Under the pieces are notes generated by a model. That model made no database searches. It worked only from the letters and a program-made list of their open reading frames with translations, and was not told where the DNA came from. Made by a program: the position numbers and the translations under genes. Source: Aquilaria yunnanensis (Eukaryota > Streptophyta > Magnoliopsida > Malvales > Thymelaeaceae). Taken from it: a stretch of 64,000 nt of DNA. The DNA is taken from the NCBI GenBank assembly GCA_039654915.1, contig CM077597.1, forward strand, positions 79,920,001 through 79,984,000, written 5' to 3'. Of the stretch, positions 23,881 to 35,373 are shown piece by piece (position 1 is the stretch's first letter; each line of letters starts with the position of its first letter).

Positions 23881-26039
23881 TAAACTGACAACCAATTGTA
23901 CGAAATTGATATCTAGATGTATGTCACACTCTGAACACATTTAATTATGCAGAAAAATGAATGAATAAACTCATGCTTAAATAATTACCATATTTATCAT
24001 ATTATATTTATTTGTTTCATTCAAATTATCTTTCCAAATGAATTCAAATTCAAAAATTTTCCATAATAAAAAATGTGAATAATGTTAATTTATTCAATAA
24101 TAATCTTAATTAAATATGACTTATCCTAACAAATAAAAATTATCATTTATACTCAAAACTAACAAATGCTTAACGGTATCAAGTGTGTGCTTATGCAATC
24201 AGGTGCATAGTCTCAAGCCTCTTTCTAGTTTTCAAGTCATGGTATGGAACCCTATATTTTCTTTGTTACAAAGTGTTGAGTTAGGTAACCTCAATTCATC
24301 AAGTAATATTTATTCGCAATCCCCTTGTATTAGAATTTGTCATAAAGTGGCCCATTTCTTCATGTAAACAGAAGAGGACAGCAACCCGTAGCAATCATTT
24401 TCCACGTTCCTATAAGCAGTTAGATGACACTGACCTTTCTCCAGTCTGGACCAACTTTGGCTTCCGTGTTCTTTTTTTAAATAGATAATATTGTATTTTA
24501 GAACTATATATGCTTCAGTTAGCTTTCCACTTTCATTTTTTTAAAATGTACTCATTTCATTTTTTTTAATTTTTTTTAATCTGGCTTCAATATCAATTAA
24601 TGAACCTTAGTGATGTACTATTTTTTTTTTATAATTGACTCATAACCAGAGTTAACGAAATAATGAACTTTAATAAACAATAATAATAATAATAATAACA
24701 AAAAATGTACCCACCATCCATGTTACATCATCTTCACACAAAGTGTCCCCGCAAGGCTTGTTATCACGTCCACAAGTTTCCAGGACCGTTTCATTTGCGA
24801 CTCGATGTTTGTGCTCATCTTTGGCGTCCATTGCATTAAGAGAGGCTGTACTCCCTCCGACTCTGTCCCATAATTATTGCTTCATTTCTGTCAAAAGTTT
24901 GTATACTATTTTCATTTTTATTTTGCAGGCTTTCATAAGTAAATTAAGAAAATAAAAAAATTGGATAATAATATAATAGTTTCAATGGTAGTACAACAAA
25001 ATAAGTTACTAAGTATAGAAATAAGGAAAAGTTACAAACCCCCCAACATTAGGCTTAACATACACTTGGCTTTTCTATTTTAGAAAACCTACACTTTACT
25101 CCCTAGAGTAGTTATATCACTTAAATTCGTTGCCATGTAACTAACCTTTGGAAGAAAAAATATGATAAAAAGGCTTGAATTGGATTTTGTTTGTTTGTGT
25201 TTTAGGCGAAGATGCAATTCAGCAATTGGGATTGCAAGACTCACAACCTCGAAGAGACTTTTGTCTTTTTGGAATAGAAAAACGCATAAGTGCCTCTTTA
25301 ACTTCCAAACTTATTTGGTTAACCACTTGACCCCTTAACTTTATATTGTGCTGAAATTGTCCTTAAAGTATTTCATATACTTGAAGAGAAATAAGTGAGA
25401 AAATAAAACATTTGGTATTTAACACAACAGAAATGGAAGTTTAGTGCTTGAGATAGGGCTTTGACCAATAAATAGGTGATGAAAGACAAAAGAAAGTGGT
25501 CTATGATTTATCTTTGGGAGGTAGAAAAACCAACTTTTCAAGTTTTTTTTGGTCCTAGTATATGATATTAAGGGCAAGGGTCCATTAAAAATTTATAGGG
25601 TCCAATTGAAAAATTATAGGCCACTTATTAATATTTTTTCTAAAAAAAGAGGGCCATGAACCCCTATATATATCAGGTGCATCTACCCTTGACAACTGTA
25701 AATAATGTATCACTACAACAGAAGGGCGGATTTACCTCTCATCTCATGTGAGGAAGTCAGGAAATGAGGGTGGGTATTTATAAGAATGACCAGAATTTTG
25801 TTGCAACAAAATATCCTTAAAAACTAGCCATTTATAGAGGTTGGGTTAGGATAAATTAGGTTTTGGGGCTAAACAGTCATTTGAGGGAGGCCGTTATCCT
25901 TAGTGTGTAATTTCACCATTTTATGAATTTAGGAACATTGGAGGCTGTTATTGGAAACAGTAGGCCAGCCCGGGTTGGACCGAATTGGCACTGACCAAAT
26001 GAACCTGTCCCAACCTAGGCTTGGGCCCACTACTAAAAA

Positions 26040-26335
26040 TTACGTAATTACCAACTGCCAATATACCAACGACTAAATACCAACATGTAGAACCGTTGGT
26101 AACTTGCTTCCAACGTGCAACAGTTGGTAGGTCTTGAAGCGCTGGGCTGGGTTTTTTCCAACTTCATTGCCGTTGGTAATATTTCCAACGTACACGTGTT
26201 GGTAGTTTGGGCTGTGGAAATGGGCCTGGTTTGGTGGGCTTTATTACCAACGGCTAAGCCGTTGGTAAATAGTAAGTAAAACGCTACGTTTCATTTAAAA
26301 GTTTACCAACGGCTGGGCTGTTGGTAATTTCATTT
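26040..26335. repeat. CACTA left subterminal repeat zone
   Basis: Repeated motifs around TTACCAACGG and CCGTTGGTAA occur in both orientations roughly every 20-40 bp. In En/Spm-type elements such arrays bind the element-encoded protein. Mirrored at 29,640-29,975. Just inside (26,340-26,505) is a GC-richer stretch ending LARLAGK-like coding then GTAAAC, possibly another captured exon of unknown origin. Confidence 0.75.
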
Positions 26336-26616
26336 TAAAACTTCATCTTCTTCCTCCTGCTAGTTCATTCGCGTCTGGCTCCCGAAACTTGTCTCCACAG
26401 CTCTCTGCCGCCGCGACATGTCCATTGCTCCGGCTGCAGCGAAATCGACCGTGTCTTGACCCGTTTCGCACCCCATTTCACGGATCTGGTGCCAGATTAG
26501 CAGGTAAACGTGTATGTTTTTATTTTTTTTTTCATTTTCAGAAATTTCTTATTTTTTCCTTGAAATTAAGTTTTTTCCCCCATTCTTATATATCTAACAC
26601 AATTCCTTTATTACAG

Positions 26617-26679
26617 CCTGTTCATAAGTGGATGGTACACCACATGTATTTTCCCTACCTAAGAAATGGGATACCCAAG
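26617..26679 (+). pseudogene. DGAT1: Captured DGAT1 exon fragment
   Basis: A 63-nt (21-codon) exon-like segment between an acceptor (TTTATTACAG) and a donor (GTAATT). It translates to PVHKWMVHHMYFPYLRNGIPK. This is the PVHKW...HxYFP segment of plant type-1 diacylglycerol acyltransferase, an ER multi-pass MBOAT enzyme that makes triacylglycerol. Only this exon was recognised; neighbouring exons and the catalytic FHE histidine region are absent, so no function is possible. Flanking AT-rich DNA is presumably donor intron. Same strand as the prefoldin fragment. Confidence 0.8.
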
Positions 26680-26916
26680 GTAATTGAGTTATTTTTGCAC
26701 CATAGCTTGGTAGTGCGTATCTAGTCGTACTAATTATCTTGTCTTTCTCTTCTATAATGCCTGTTTGATACTGTCTATATTGTAGACTGTTGACAATTAC
26801 TGAGGTTTATTTTTCAAATCCAAAGTAGGGTGCCAGTTGTATATTTACTCCTTAGGCCCAAAATAATTTGTGATTGAAGGAGTATTTAATTACATTCCTG
26901 TTTTAGTCATGCATTA

Positions 26917-28640
26917 TTTCGTGTTTGAGAGCAAAAAAGAAAAAAAATCATGTTTGGTTTCTGCTAACAAGCTCAACCAATGTATTATGGCCCGGGTATA
27001 ATCACCATCCTTCATGAAAAGCTCTTGAGCTGATTCTGCACAATCCTCCATCCAGGGGTGAGCTGTAAAGGGTGGAATCTTTACCATGAACAATGCTTTC
27101 AATAAAATTCTTCTAAGGACTAAAATCGGGGCAAATAAAATCAACTCTTAAACCGAAAGTAAAGAGCATTGACCTTTCAATATAAAAACAGCCAGTGGGA
27201 ACAATAGGACACTATACTTTAGTCCAATACTACAACCATAATATGACCTCCTAAGTATACAAGCCTATAGGTTTCATAATTGCTGAAAGAATGCACCCTA
27301 CAGGCTAACCACATGACAATTTGGTGGTTCCGTGCGATATACATCACACATATATATGAGAGGGGCTGAAGATGAAAAAGACCATATCATCATTGCCTAT
27401 GAGCAACTTCTAGCTTCTTATGAAATTACAAATATACTCCAAGTTCAGAAGAATAGTAGATCTCTTAACTCCTATGCAATAATGGCTTGGCAACATAAAC
27501 ACAAAGATACTACCACCCACCTAGTACCTTTGTGGCAGTAAGTCTCTTAGAAGGATCCACACAGATCATCCTCATAATCAAGTCCCGGGCAGATGGTGAT
27601 ATGCTCTCCCAAGGATCAGGTGGGAACCGTAGATTTGCTGCCCTAACAGCATCAAAATTTTTTGACTTGGTCTTACCCCATAAAGGAGGTATCCCACTTA
27701 GAAGAATGTACAAAATAACTCCTGTACTCCATACATCAGCAGCTTGATTATAACCTCCAGCTAGCACCTCAGGAGCTATATAAAATAGGCTACCAATAGT
27801 CCCATGCAAACTCTGCCCTGTATTCATATAATCAAATTGCTTATTTTACTCCATAGAAAAATTGTAGATTGATTTCATCACTTTTTTGTGACAGTAGCAT
27901 ATAAATAAAAAGCACCAAGTGCGTGCTGGTGCAAGCAGCAGATAAATTTATCTTTGAGATGCCATAGATGAATCAAAATAAGATCAATGACCAAACCTTG
28001 TTTTATGTAAGTAGCAAGACCAAAATCAGCAAGATTGATTGAAGAAGTTGAGGATTTTGTAGCTAAGAGTATGTTTTCAGGCTTCAAATCCCTATGAACA
28101 ATGCCAATGTCATGGCAATATTTAACCACTTGTAGAAGATGCTTAAAAATAATCTGTGCATCAGACTTAGCAAACTTCCCATATTTCTCAAGTCGGTGGA
28201 AAAGCTCCCCGCCTGCACATAACTCCATAACTAAATGGACAAAGTCCTCATCTTCATAAACCGCCTTGAGATCCACAACATTAGGGTGTCCAGATAACTT
28301 GGTCATAATTTCAATCTCAAGCTTGATACTGCGTATGTCCTCTGATGTCACAAGCCTATCTTTAGAAATGGACTTGCAAGCAAAAACATCACCTGTTATC
28401 TTATCTGTACATATCCTAATCACACCAAACTAACCCCATCCTAATTGCTGTCCAAGCGAATATCGATCTTTCAAACTTGACATTTGAGTTGCATCCAGAA
28501 TTGTGTTAAGAAAACTTGAAACCTTGTAACATCTGTGAACGTGGGTTGATGGGTAGGTCTGGTTGTCACAAATGGCGATGTCCATACCAGAGGCACAGCT
28601 ACAGTTCCACAGAATCCATTTCTCAAAAGCATTCTTTTTG
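26917..28640 (-). pseudogene. Captured PEPRK2-like (CDPK-related) Ser/Thr kinase, three exons
   Basis: Exon 1 (about 28,640-27,997) encodes ACKSISKDRL (catalytic Lys), IVHRDLKPEN (catalytic loop) and LADFGLATY. Intron 1 (27,996-27,818) has a GT donor and CAG acceptor. Exon 2 (27,817-27,521) encodes GTIGSLFYIAPEVLAGGYNQ and the DVW and RL helices of the C-lobe. Intron 2 (27,520-27,063) leads to exon 3 (from 27,062), which restores VLAHPWMED across the junction. Phases are compatible at both joins. The resemblance is to plant PEPRK2/SnRK-superfamily kinases without EF hands. The glycine loop carries TAG at 28,430-28,432 (LGWG*FG), so the product is truncated. The fragment lies opposite to the other captured exons. 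Confidence 0.85.
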
Positions 28641-28776
28641 TGATTTAAGTTGCATGTTCCCTGATCAAATGCTCATTTCGCTTTTATTATTGATCATCTC
28701 TGTTTTTCTTGTTGAAGTTACTATAGGGGCCCAACAAGCATATCTGAGACATGGAATCTATCTTCATTTCTTTCAG

Positions 28777-29346
28777 GTTCAAAACCAAATAAGAAACAAC
28801 GAAGGGGAGAAGAAGCGTGCTTTCTTAAGATTAGAGGAGTTACGCCAAATGTCTGATAATACAAATACTTACAAATCCATAGGTTAGTATTAATTGTCTC
28901 GATGGTTACTGGTTTCCTAGCAACAATATCATGACTAATGTCAGAATTTTGTATGTGGGTTTTGTTGGATTAGGCATTCTTGTATAGCTTTGATTCTAGT
29001 CTTGACTTAAAATTTTGCCTAATTTATTTGTTTATGGGACATAGGCCATTTACCTTGTAATGTTTCTCTTTTGTAGGACGAATGTGAGTACTGTATCTTT
29101 AACAAGAAGAAGCCACATCCTGGTTGGAAGGAATATGTCAATGTGGACTCATAATTTTTTTTTCTTAATTTCTGTTTAACATTCATATTTTCCCTTATCA
29201 GGTTTGTCCTAGAGCCAAGATCAAGTTTAATGGATGAGCAAGAACAGAAGCTAAAAGACATTGGAGAACAATTTAATAGAGCTACTTCAGTAGGATCCGG
29301 GCCTTGCTCGCCAGATAATGTCGATGAGTGTGATATAATGCTCTAA
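28777..29346 (+). pseudogene. PFD1: Captured prefoldin subunit 1 fragment
   Basis: Exon at 28,777-28,882 (after TTTCTTTCAG, before GTTAGT) encodes VQNQIRNNEGEKKRAFLRLE and then ELRQ...NTYKSIG. Exon at 29,202-29,346 (after CTTATCAG) continues FVLEPRSSLMDEQEQKLKD. These are the coiled-coil and beta-hairpin parts of prefoldin subunit 1, a component of the hexameric chaperone that delivers actin and tubulin to CCT. Joining needs a 7-nt exon, GACGAAT, at 29,077-29,083 (TTGTAG before, GTGAGT after), giving IGRMFVLEP. After KLKD the frame departs from the family and stops at 29,344-29,346. First exon and C-terminal coil are missing. Confidence 0.82.
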
Positions 29347-29639
29347 CTTTGCCCGTTACTTTACAATGTCCTCTTTTTTCCCAAATTAATGAGAAATCTT
29401 GGCTTAGAGTTGTAATATGATGTTTCTACATTTTCCTTGATGTGTATTAGAAGTTCATACCACGAATGCATCATCCGGTATATAGCAAATCCTGCGTAGT
29501 GTGGTCGGTTTGCCTAAACTTTCCCAATAAAACAAAATACAGCAAGCGTAAACGAAGAATACGAAAATGGTGAAAATTAAGCAACTAAGATTACTGTTTG
29601 TTAATAATATCACTTAAAGTTGTATATCCACAACATAGA

Positions 29640-29975
29640 TTAATCAATGTAAGTTGGTAATTATCAACCCCCCCTTACCAACTGCTGTAAATTGGTAATT
29701 ACCAACTGTCATGGTAGTTAGTAATTACCAACTGCCATACGCGTTGTTAACTACAACTATGTGTTGGAAACCAAGCCCGGTTCCTAACCGTTGGTAATTA
29801 CTAACGTGCATTTCACCAACGTCTACGCGTTGGAATTTACCAACGTGTTATTTTTTACACGTTGGTAAAAAAATTTCCAACAAATCGAATACCAACGTGC
29901 GTTTACCAACGGCTGGCAGTTGGTGAATTCAGTTTACCAATGCGTAGCAATTGGTAATTGGCAGTTGGTAAAGTG
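29640..29975. repeat. CACTA right subterminal repeat zone
   Basis: Dense TTGGTAATTACCAAC, CCAACGTG and CACGTTGG motifs, many of them palindromic pairs. The outermost ones share TTACCAACTGCCAAT with the left end immediately inside the TIR. Confidence 0.75.
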
Positions 29976-29994
29976 AAGAATTTTAGTAGTGGCC

Positions 29995-30230
29995 CAGGCC
30001 TTTGCCGAGCTTGGGCCAGTTCTGGGTTCATGTTCCTCAAGCCTATACACGACCCATTAATTCTCAAGCCTTCTCCGTGCCTACATGAGCTGGGCTTTGA
30101 CCGTGCTTGCTGCATGTTGACCAAAGCCAGTTCTGGGTTAAGCCGGATCAGGCGGCCTAGTGTTCACCACTAACTGCTAGTATAAGATTCGTTTGTGCTC
30201 ATATTGGTGTGCATTGGATTCAGTTAACTT
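29995..30230. repeat. Dispersed GC-richer repeat module, right part after the CACTA
   Basis: Continuation of the module that starts at 25,745, displaced by the CACTA insertion (CAGGCCTTTGCCGAGC...). Matches 56,833-57,070 in copy C. The apparent frames on both strands are not genes. Confidence 0.65.
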
Positions 30231-30233
30231 ATA

Positions 30234-30485
30234 CTCCATCCATTCCATATTTGTTGCTTCATTTGGTTTCACCTGGGATTAAAGTGAGAAAAGTTTTTGT
30301 GATTTTTTTTTCACTTTTGTCTTTAGTTTTTTACAAGTAAATCAAGAAAATTGGAAAAACTGGATATTAGGATAATGGTTTGAAAGAAAGTATGGCAACA
30401 TAAGTTACTAAGTATGGAAATATTGTAAAGATTTTGGACGGCACAAAAAGAAAAATGAAGCAATAATGGTTGGACGGGATGAGTA
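30234..30485. mobile_element. Stowaway-like MITE, copy B
   Basis: Same family as 2,079-2,333: left CTCCATCCATTCCATATTTG, right GGACGGGATGAGTA. Followed at 30,575-30,780 by a second Stowaway-like MITE (TACTTATGTCCTAAGTTC ... GAACTTAGGACAGA), as also at 57,415-57,620. Confidence 0.72.
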
Positions 30486-31006
30486 ATATTTTGTGTGAGA
30501 GATTTCCTAAAGAAAATTAGGTTTAGTCTAAGATAAGAAGGGGCCAAACATAACTCATTTTATGTAATACTACTTATGTCCTAAGTTCTTTGCACTAGTT
30601 CAGTTTCTTTTTTACTTAAATTTGACTTAATTTTATTTATACTAATATGTGATATTAAATTTTTAAAAATTTATATTTAAAAACCATAAGCTAAATTTTT
30701 TTTATCAAATATTAATATACATGAATTTAAGTGAAATTTAAATTACAAAACTAAAATTGTGCAATGAACTTAGGACAGATTTGAGCCATATTATCCTCTA
30801 TCCCCTTTCTTCTTCCTTTTTTGTAATACTTCTAAATATTTACTTGTAAAATGGTTTTGACAAAAAAAAAAAAAAACAACTAAACAACGTAACTTGCTTC
30901 TGAATTGTGGAAAAAGCAAGCAAACAAACTAACATGATAACTAAGACCACTACTATATGTCGATCAATAATTGACAAAAACAAGCATGACCACTGTAATA
31001 TTAATT

Positions 31007-31360
31007 TGAGCCAATTCATTTTAACTTAAGTTAATTTCATCTAAAATGGGTTATTTTTATTTTTATATCTTTTTTACCTGAAACTAATTTTACTTAAAAG
31101 ACAATGTTGTATAGGCATAATGATCCATTGAAAATATAATTTTTATAGTCATATTAAATTTTTATGAATTTTTATTTTTTAATGCCTAGAAATAGAAAAT
31201 TTATAAAAATTTAATAATGTCATGAAAATTGACTTCAAATTGATTATTATATCTATATAATATTGGATTTCTAATGAAATTGATTCTAGGTAAAAATTAT
31301 GTGAAAATAAGAATAGGTCATTATGAATTAAGTTGACTTAAGTTAAAATAAATTGACTCA
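31007..31360. mobile_element. Foldback element, copy B
   Basis: 354 bp. Left end TGAGCCAATTCATTTTAACT; the right end inverts to TGAGTCAATTTATTTTAACT, and pairing continues through TTAAGT and the AATAGGTCAT / ATGGGTTATT regions. AT-rich, no coding. The TSD is not clear. Copy C at 57,845-58,199. Confidence 0.7.
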
Positions 31361-31496
31361 GATAAATGTGAGGGAAAAAAACCACAAATGTATAGGTACA
31401 CGGGTCCTTATTTAACTTTTCATTTTCAATGTACATATTAATTACTATCTCTTTTGGCACTAAATCTTTTCTAAAATGTTTGATATTAATTCTAAA

Positions 31497-31560
31497 TCTC
31501 AATATATTATTTACTAGTTGAGCAACCTGTGCGATGCACCGGAATCATTCCTTGAATTTA
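31497..31560 (+). mobile_element. Helitron 5' end, copy B
   Basis: TCTCAATATATTATTTACTA followed by GTTGAGCAACCTGTGCGATG and CACCGG. It closely follows the common plant Helitron start (TC..., AT-rich, then CTAGTTGAGxxxCCxGTGCGATGCAC). A matching start is at 58,337 in copy C. A Helitron 3' end (hairpin plus CTRR) was not found, so the element boundary is open. An RPA1-like pseudogene, typical Helitron cargo, lies 0.7-1.4 kb inside. Confidence 0.7.
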
Positions 31561-32239
31561 AATTGGGGTTTCATTTGTTTGTGTGTGTAGTCTAGTTGTG
31601 TGCAAAAAACTTGTAATGCAACAAATTGAAACTTGTCTTGCCTTCTATTTCTTTTTTTTTATTGCTATTATTCTTCTCATAAATAAACAAATTTTGTATT
31701 CGAAACACCAAATTTTTTTCATTACATTCAAATATATGATATAAAATCATGGATCATAAGTTATCAATTAATGTAAGACATGTACTGTAAACTGACAAAT
31801 TGGTTTTAAAAACCTACATAAAATCACCTCTTATAGTGTCAACTTCAGAAATTTGAAGATTCAAGTAAATCTTGCTTGATCTTGAAGCTCCTAAGCTTGC
31901 TCAACCTATACTGGTAAACAATAGAGTTAATAAGTTTACATTATAATAGGATGAGAAATAAAGCTAAATATGGATTAGAGAATATACAATATGTTAGAAA
32001 CCTTGAGAAGTCTTCATAACCAAAAAAGTCAAAACTCCAACAACACAACTTGATTCATTTTCTCCCTGCTTCACCAAAAAATTTTGGGAGAACTTTGACC
32101 ATAATGTAAGTAGAAATTTATTCCCGCTGATTAGAAAAGATGGAAATTAGTAGAAAAATATAACAAATGATCGAAAGGAAAATATTGAATATCATTGTAT
32201 AGAAAATACCTCAAATCCTGTAATTTGATGGTTAGGTTG

Positions 32240-32935
32240 TTAACTGCTCACCCTTAACAGTTTTTTGCTCAATTGTACCAACTTTTACAACAACTTCCAC
32301 AACGTCTGGCATTGAAAAACAAATGGCAATTATGACATATAAGCAGTACATATATCATCTGATTATATTTTGAAAAAGTTTTAGAGAAACTTATGAAGAG
32401 TTCTTGGTCAACGCATGTGCTAAATTGATATTGAAAGCAACAAACTGAAATTTGTACAGGGCAAAATCACAAGGCTCATGATTCATATCATAGATTTGTG
32501 TAGTATGAGTAATGTGGATTATAAATGGGTGTGTATCTACTATCCGACAAGTTTTTTTGTTTAGAAGAATAGTGAAATTCTTAAAAATATACATACTTTT
32601 TTCATGAAGCTTCTCTTTAAACTTGTATGCCAAAATTTTTTTGATAGACCCATGAATTGCCACACCCGTCATATGTAAACAAAAAAAACATAATACCCAA
32701 TAATAGATCATGAATGTATATTTATTGTAGGAAGGAAAAAATAAATTGTAAAATTCAGTAGAATAAAGAAAAAGAATTATACATTCTCATCCACATGAAC
32801 AAAATTGATACTAATAAATTGGTCACCCTTTCAAAAAATTAAAAACATTCCATAAATGATACACCTTTATCTGTATAGTCCAGTCAATTCTTTCTCAAGA
32901 CAAGTCCTCCAGTGTAACATGTTTCGTCCAAAGAC
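32240..32935 (-). pseudogene. RPA1-like (replication protein A 70-kDa, OB-fold) pseudogene, copy B
   Basis: Minus-strand pieces in order: DWTIQIKVYHLWNVFNFLKG (about 32,895-32,835), a shifted continuation reading DQFISINFVHVDEN, an OB-fold exon (32,711-32,391) with KFKEKLHEKSMYIFKNF, IHITHTTQI and PCDFALYKFQFV, then DVVEVVVKVGTIEQ (about 32,315-32,270). This order matches plant RPA1-like/DUF223 single-stranded-DNA-binding domains found in Helitrons. An extra G after FLKG shifts the frame, a TGA precedes the first piece, and the acceptor before the OB exon reads ACG rather than AAG. Not functional. Confidence 0.72.
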
Positions 32936-33149
32936 TATAAAAATAAAACAAATTCATAAAAGAACATATTCATTCATTGTAAGAACTCAAAGACAAAGAA
33001 ATAAAAAAAAATAAAAAATCCACCAATTTTTTTAGGCAACTACCTCATCTATGAAATTGGTGAAAATATGAAAATATAAATTAATGAAGAAATGAAGACA
33101 TGTAACAAAAGAGGACAAGGAGAAATGAAAGGAAGAATTAATAATATTG

Positions 33150-34960
33150 AGTATTTGTTGAAAGCAGGTGTTAGAACCTATACATATATCCATGAGCGAA
33201 TGAGTGAATGAGTGAATTTTGGAGTGAGTGTGGTATAGCGACTTTAACTATTAATTATTACAAATGAATTCTAAAATTAATGCTACAAATGTACTATGAA
33301 GTTAATGCTGAAGGAAATAGTCTTGGGGAAGTTAGATAGATAATATTAATACAATTAAAGTGAATAAAATTGTAATAAAAGCATCTAATAAAAATTAAAG
33401 CTACTAAATTGCTAAGAGAAATGAAATTTATTTAAAACAATTGATTAAGGGACAATAAAATTATGGAGCCATTAAGAAGGAAACAAAAGTTAATGGCATT
33501 TTAATACACTGAGCGGGTAGAGATTTAAGTTCAATATATCACTAAAATGTATTAAAAAATAAAATTTTAAGGGCTTTTTACTATGACACAAATAGCTGAT
33601 CAAGAATTACAATTCAAAATCAAAATTTGAAGTTATGACTATATGGGGGCCTAAGGTATTAAACAATAAAAACACACTATGCAATTAATGGTAAAAGAAG
33701 TAGGGAAATGATTAAATTTTGGAGTGAAGGCTATATAAAGACCTAACTATTAATTATAGCAAATGAATTTTGAAATTAATGCCACAAATGTATTATAAAG
33801 TAAATGCTAAAAGAATTAGCCTTGGGAAATGGGTGGGTTAGCAAAAGAAGTAATGGAATGGGTGACTTTTGGAGTGAGGGCTACATAAGGACCTAACTAT
33901 TAATTATAACAAATGAATTTTGAAATTAATCATACAAATTTATTATAAAGTAAATGCTAAAGGAATTAGTCATGGAGAATTGGTGGGTTTATCCTGAAAT
34001 TAATACTACAAATGTATTATGAAGTAAATGCTAAAGGAATTAGTCTTAGGGAATAAGTTATGACTATATGAGGGCCTAAGGTATTAAATAATACAACTAC
34101 ACTATGTAGTTAATGGTAAAAGAAGTAGGGGAATTCATGAATTTTGAAGTGAAAGATATATAAAGACCTAACTATTAATTATAACAAATGGATTCTAAAA
34201 TTAATGCAACAAAAGTATTATGGAGTAAATGATAAAAGAATTAGTTTTGGGGAATAGGTGGGTTTCTCTTTTATATTATGAAGTAAATGCTAAAGGAATT
34301 AGTCTTGGAGAATTAGTGGGTTTCTTCTAAAATTAATGTTATAAATGTACTATAAAGTTAATGCTAAAGAAAATAGTCTTGGGAAAGTTGGGTGGACAAC
34401 ATTAATTGAATTAAAGCAAATAAAATTAAATGTACTAAATTACTGACAGAAATGAAATTTATTTGAAATAATTAATTGAGAGACAATAATATTAATAAGC
34501 CATTAAGAAGGAAACCAAAGCTAATGATGTTTAAATATACTAAGAGGATAGAAATTTAAATTCAATCACTAAAATGTGTACAAAATAGAATTTTAAGGGC
34601 TTTCTACTATGTCACAAATAGCCGACCAATAATTACTATTCAAAATATAAAATTTGAAGTTATGACTATATGGGATTAAACAATACAAACGCACTAAGCA
34701 ATTAATGATAAATGAAGTAGAGGAATGAGTGAATTTTGGAGTGAAAGCTATATGAGGGCCTAACAATTAATTATAACAAATAAAATTTGAAATTAATACT
34801 ACAAGTGTATTGTGAAGTAAATGTTAAAGAAATTAATCTTGGAGAATGAGTGAGTTGCTAAGAGAAGTAGTAGAATTGGTGAAATTTGGAGTGAGTGTTA
34901 TATATGGATCTAAATATTAATTATAACAAATAAATTTTAAAATTAATACTATAAATGTAT
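33150..34960. repeat. Complex tandem repeats in the Helitron-associated region, copy B
   Basis: At least seven imperfect copies of a module (TAATGCTACAAATGTATTAT, then GAAGTAAATGCTAAAGGAAT, then TAGTCTTGGGGAA) interleaved with a second module (GACTATATGGGGGCCTAAGG) at about 33,635, 34,065 and 34,660, and GTGAATTTTGGAGTGAGGGC lines. Spacing varies from 75 to 500 bp. No gene. Corresponding stretches are at 60,030-60,567 and 63,054-64,000. Confidence 0.75.
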
Positions 34961-35373
34961 TATGAAATTAATGCTACAATAATTATAATAATAATAACAA
35001 AAACTGTACCCACCATCCATGTTACATCATCTTCACAAAAAGTGTCCCCGCAAGGCTTGTTATCACGTCCACAAGTTTCCAGGACCGTTTCATTTGCGAC
35101 TGGATATTTGCGCTCATCTTGCCGTCCATTGCATTAAGATAGGCTACACTCCCCTCCGACTCCGTCCCACAATTATTGCTTCATTTGGTTCCACAGAGAC
35201 TAAAACAAGAAAAATTTGTGTATTATTTTTATTTTTATTTTTAGGCTTTTATAAGTAAATCAAGCAAATTGAAAAAATTGGATATTAGTATAATAGTTTC
35301 AAGGGTAGTATAGCAAAATAAGTTACTAAGTATAGAAATATGGAAAAGTTACAACCCCCTCTCACATTAGGCC

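Larger units (their letters stand above)
26028..29991. mobile_element. Pack-CACTA transposon carrying pieces of three host genes
   Basis: 3,964 bp starting CACTACTAAAAATT and ending AATTTTAGTAGTG, the inverse, flanked by the 3-bp TSD GCC (26,025-26,027 and 29,992-29,994). Removing the element plus one GCC restores CTTGGGCCCAGGCCT, the form seen at about 10,268 and 56,818. Subterminal zones (26,050-26,330 and 29,640-29,975) are packed with CCAACG/CGTTGG and TTACCAAC motifs. No TNP1/TNP2-type transposase was found. The interior holds DGAT1 (+), PEPRK2-like kinase (-) and prefoldin 1 (+) fragments with introns, which indicates DNA-level capture. Confidence 0.92.
22781..34680 (+). repeat. Segmental duplication copy B, block 2
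   Basis: Matches 7,023-10,290 of copy A and 53,571-60,567 plus 63,044-64,000 of copy C once the CACTA element at 26,028-29,991 is removed. The left junction is fused to a LINE fragment at a short GTAAAYGG microhomology. Content in order: (GT)n, 21-bp array, MITEs, CACTA, Stowaway-like MITEs, foldback element, Helitron 5' end, RPA1-like pseudogene, complex tandem repeats. Confidence 0.88.

Noticed and set aside
27332..27747. Plus-strand frames across the kinase region
   Set aside because: Shadows of the minus-strand kinase exons and intron.
29077..29155. Short open frame (DECEYCIFNKKKPHPGWKEY) in the prefoldin intron
   Set aside because: Looks protein-like but is brief, lies in a different frame from the PFD1 exons, and no family was recognised. 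It could be another captured scrap, but support is too thin to list.
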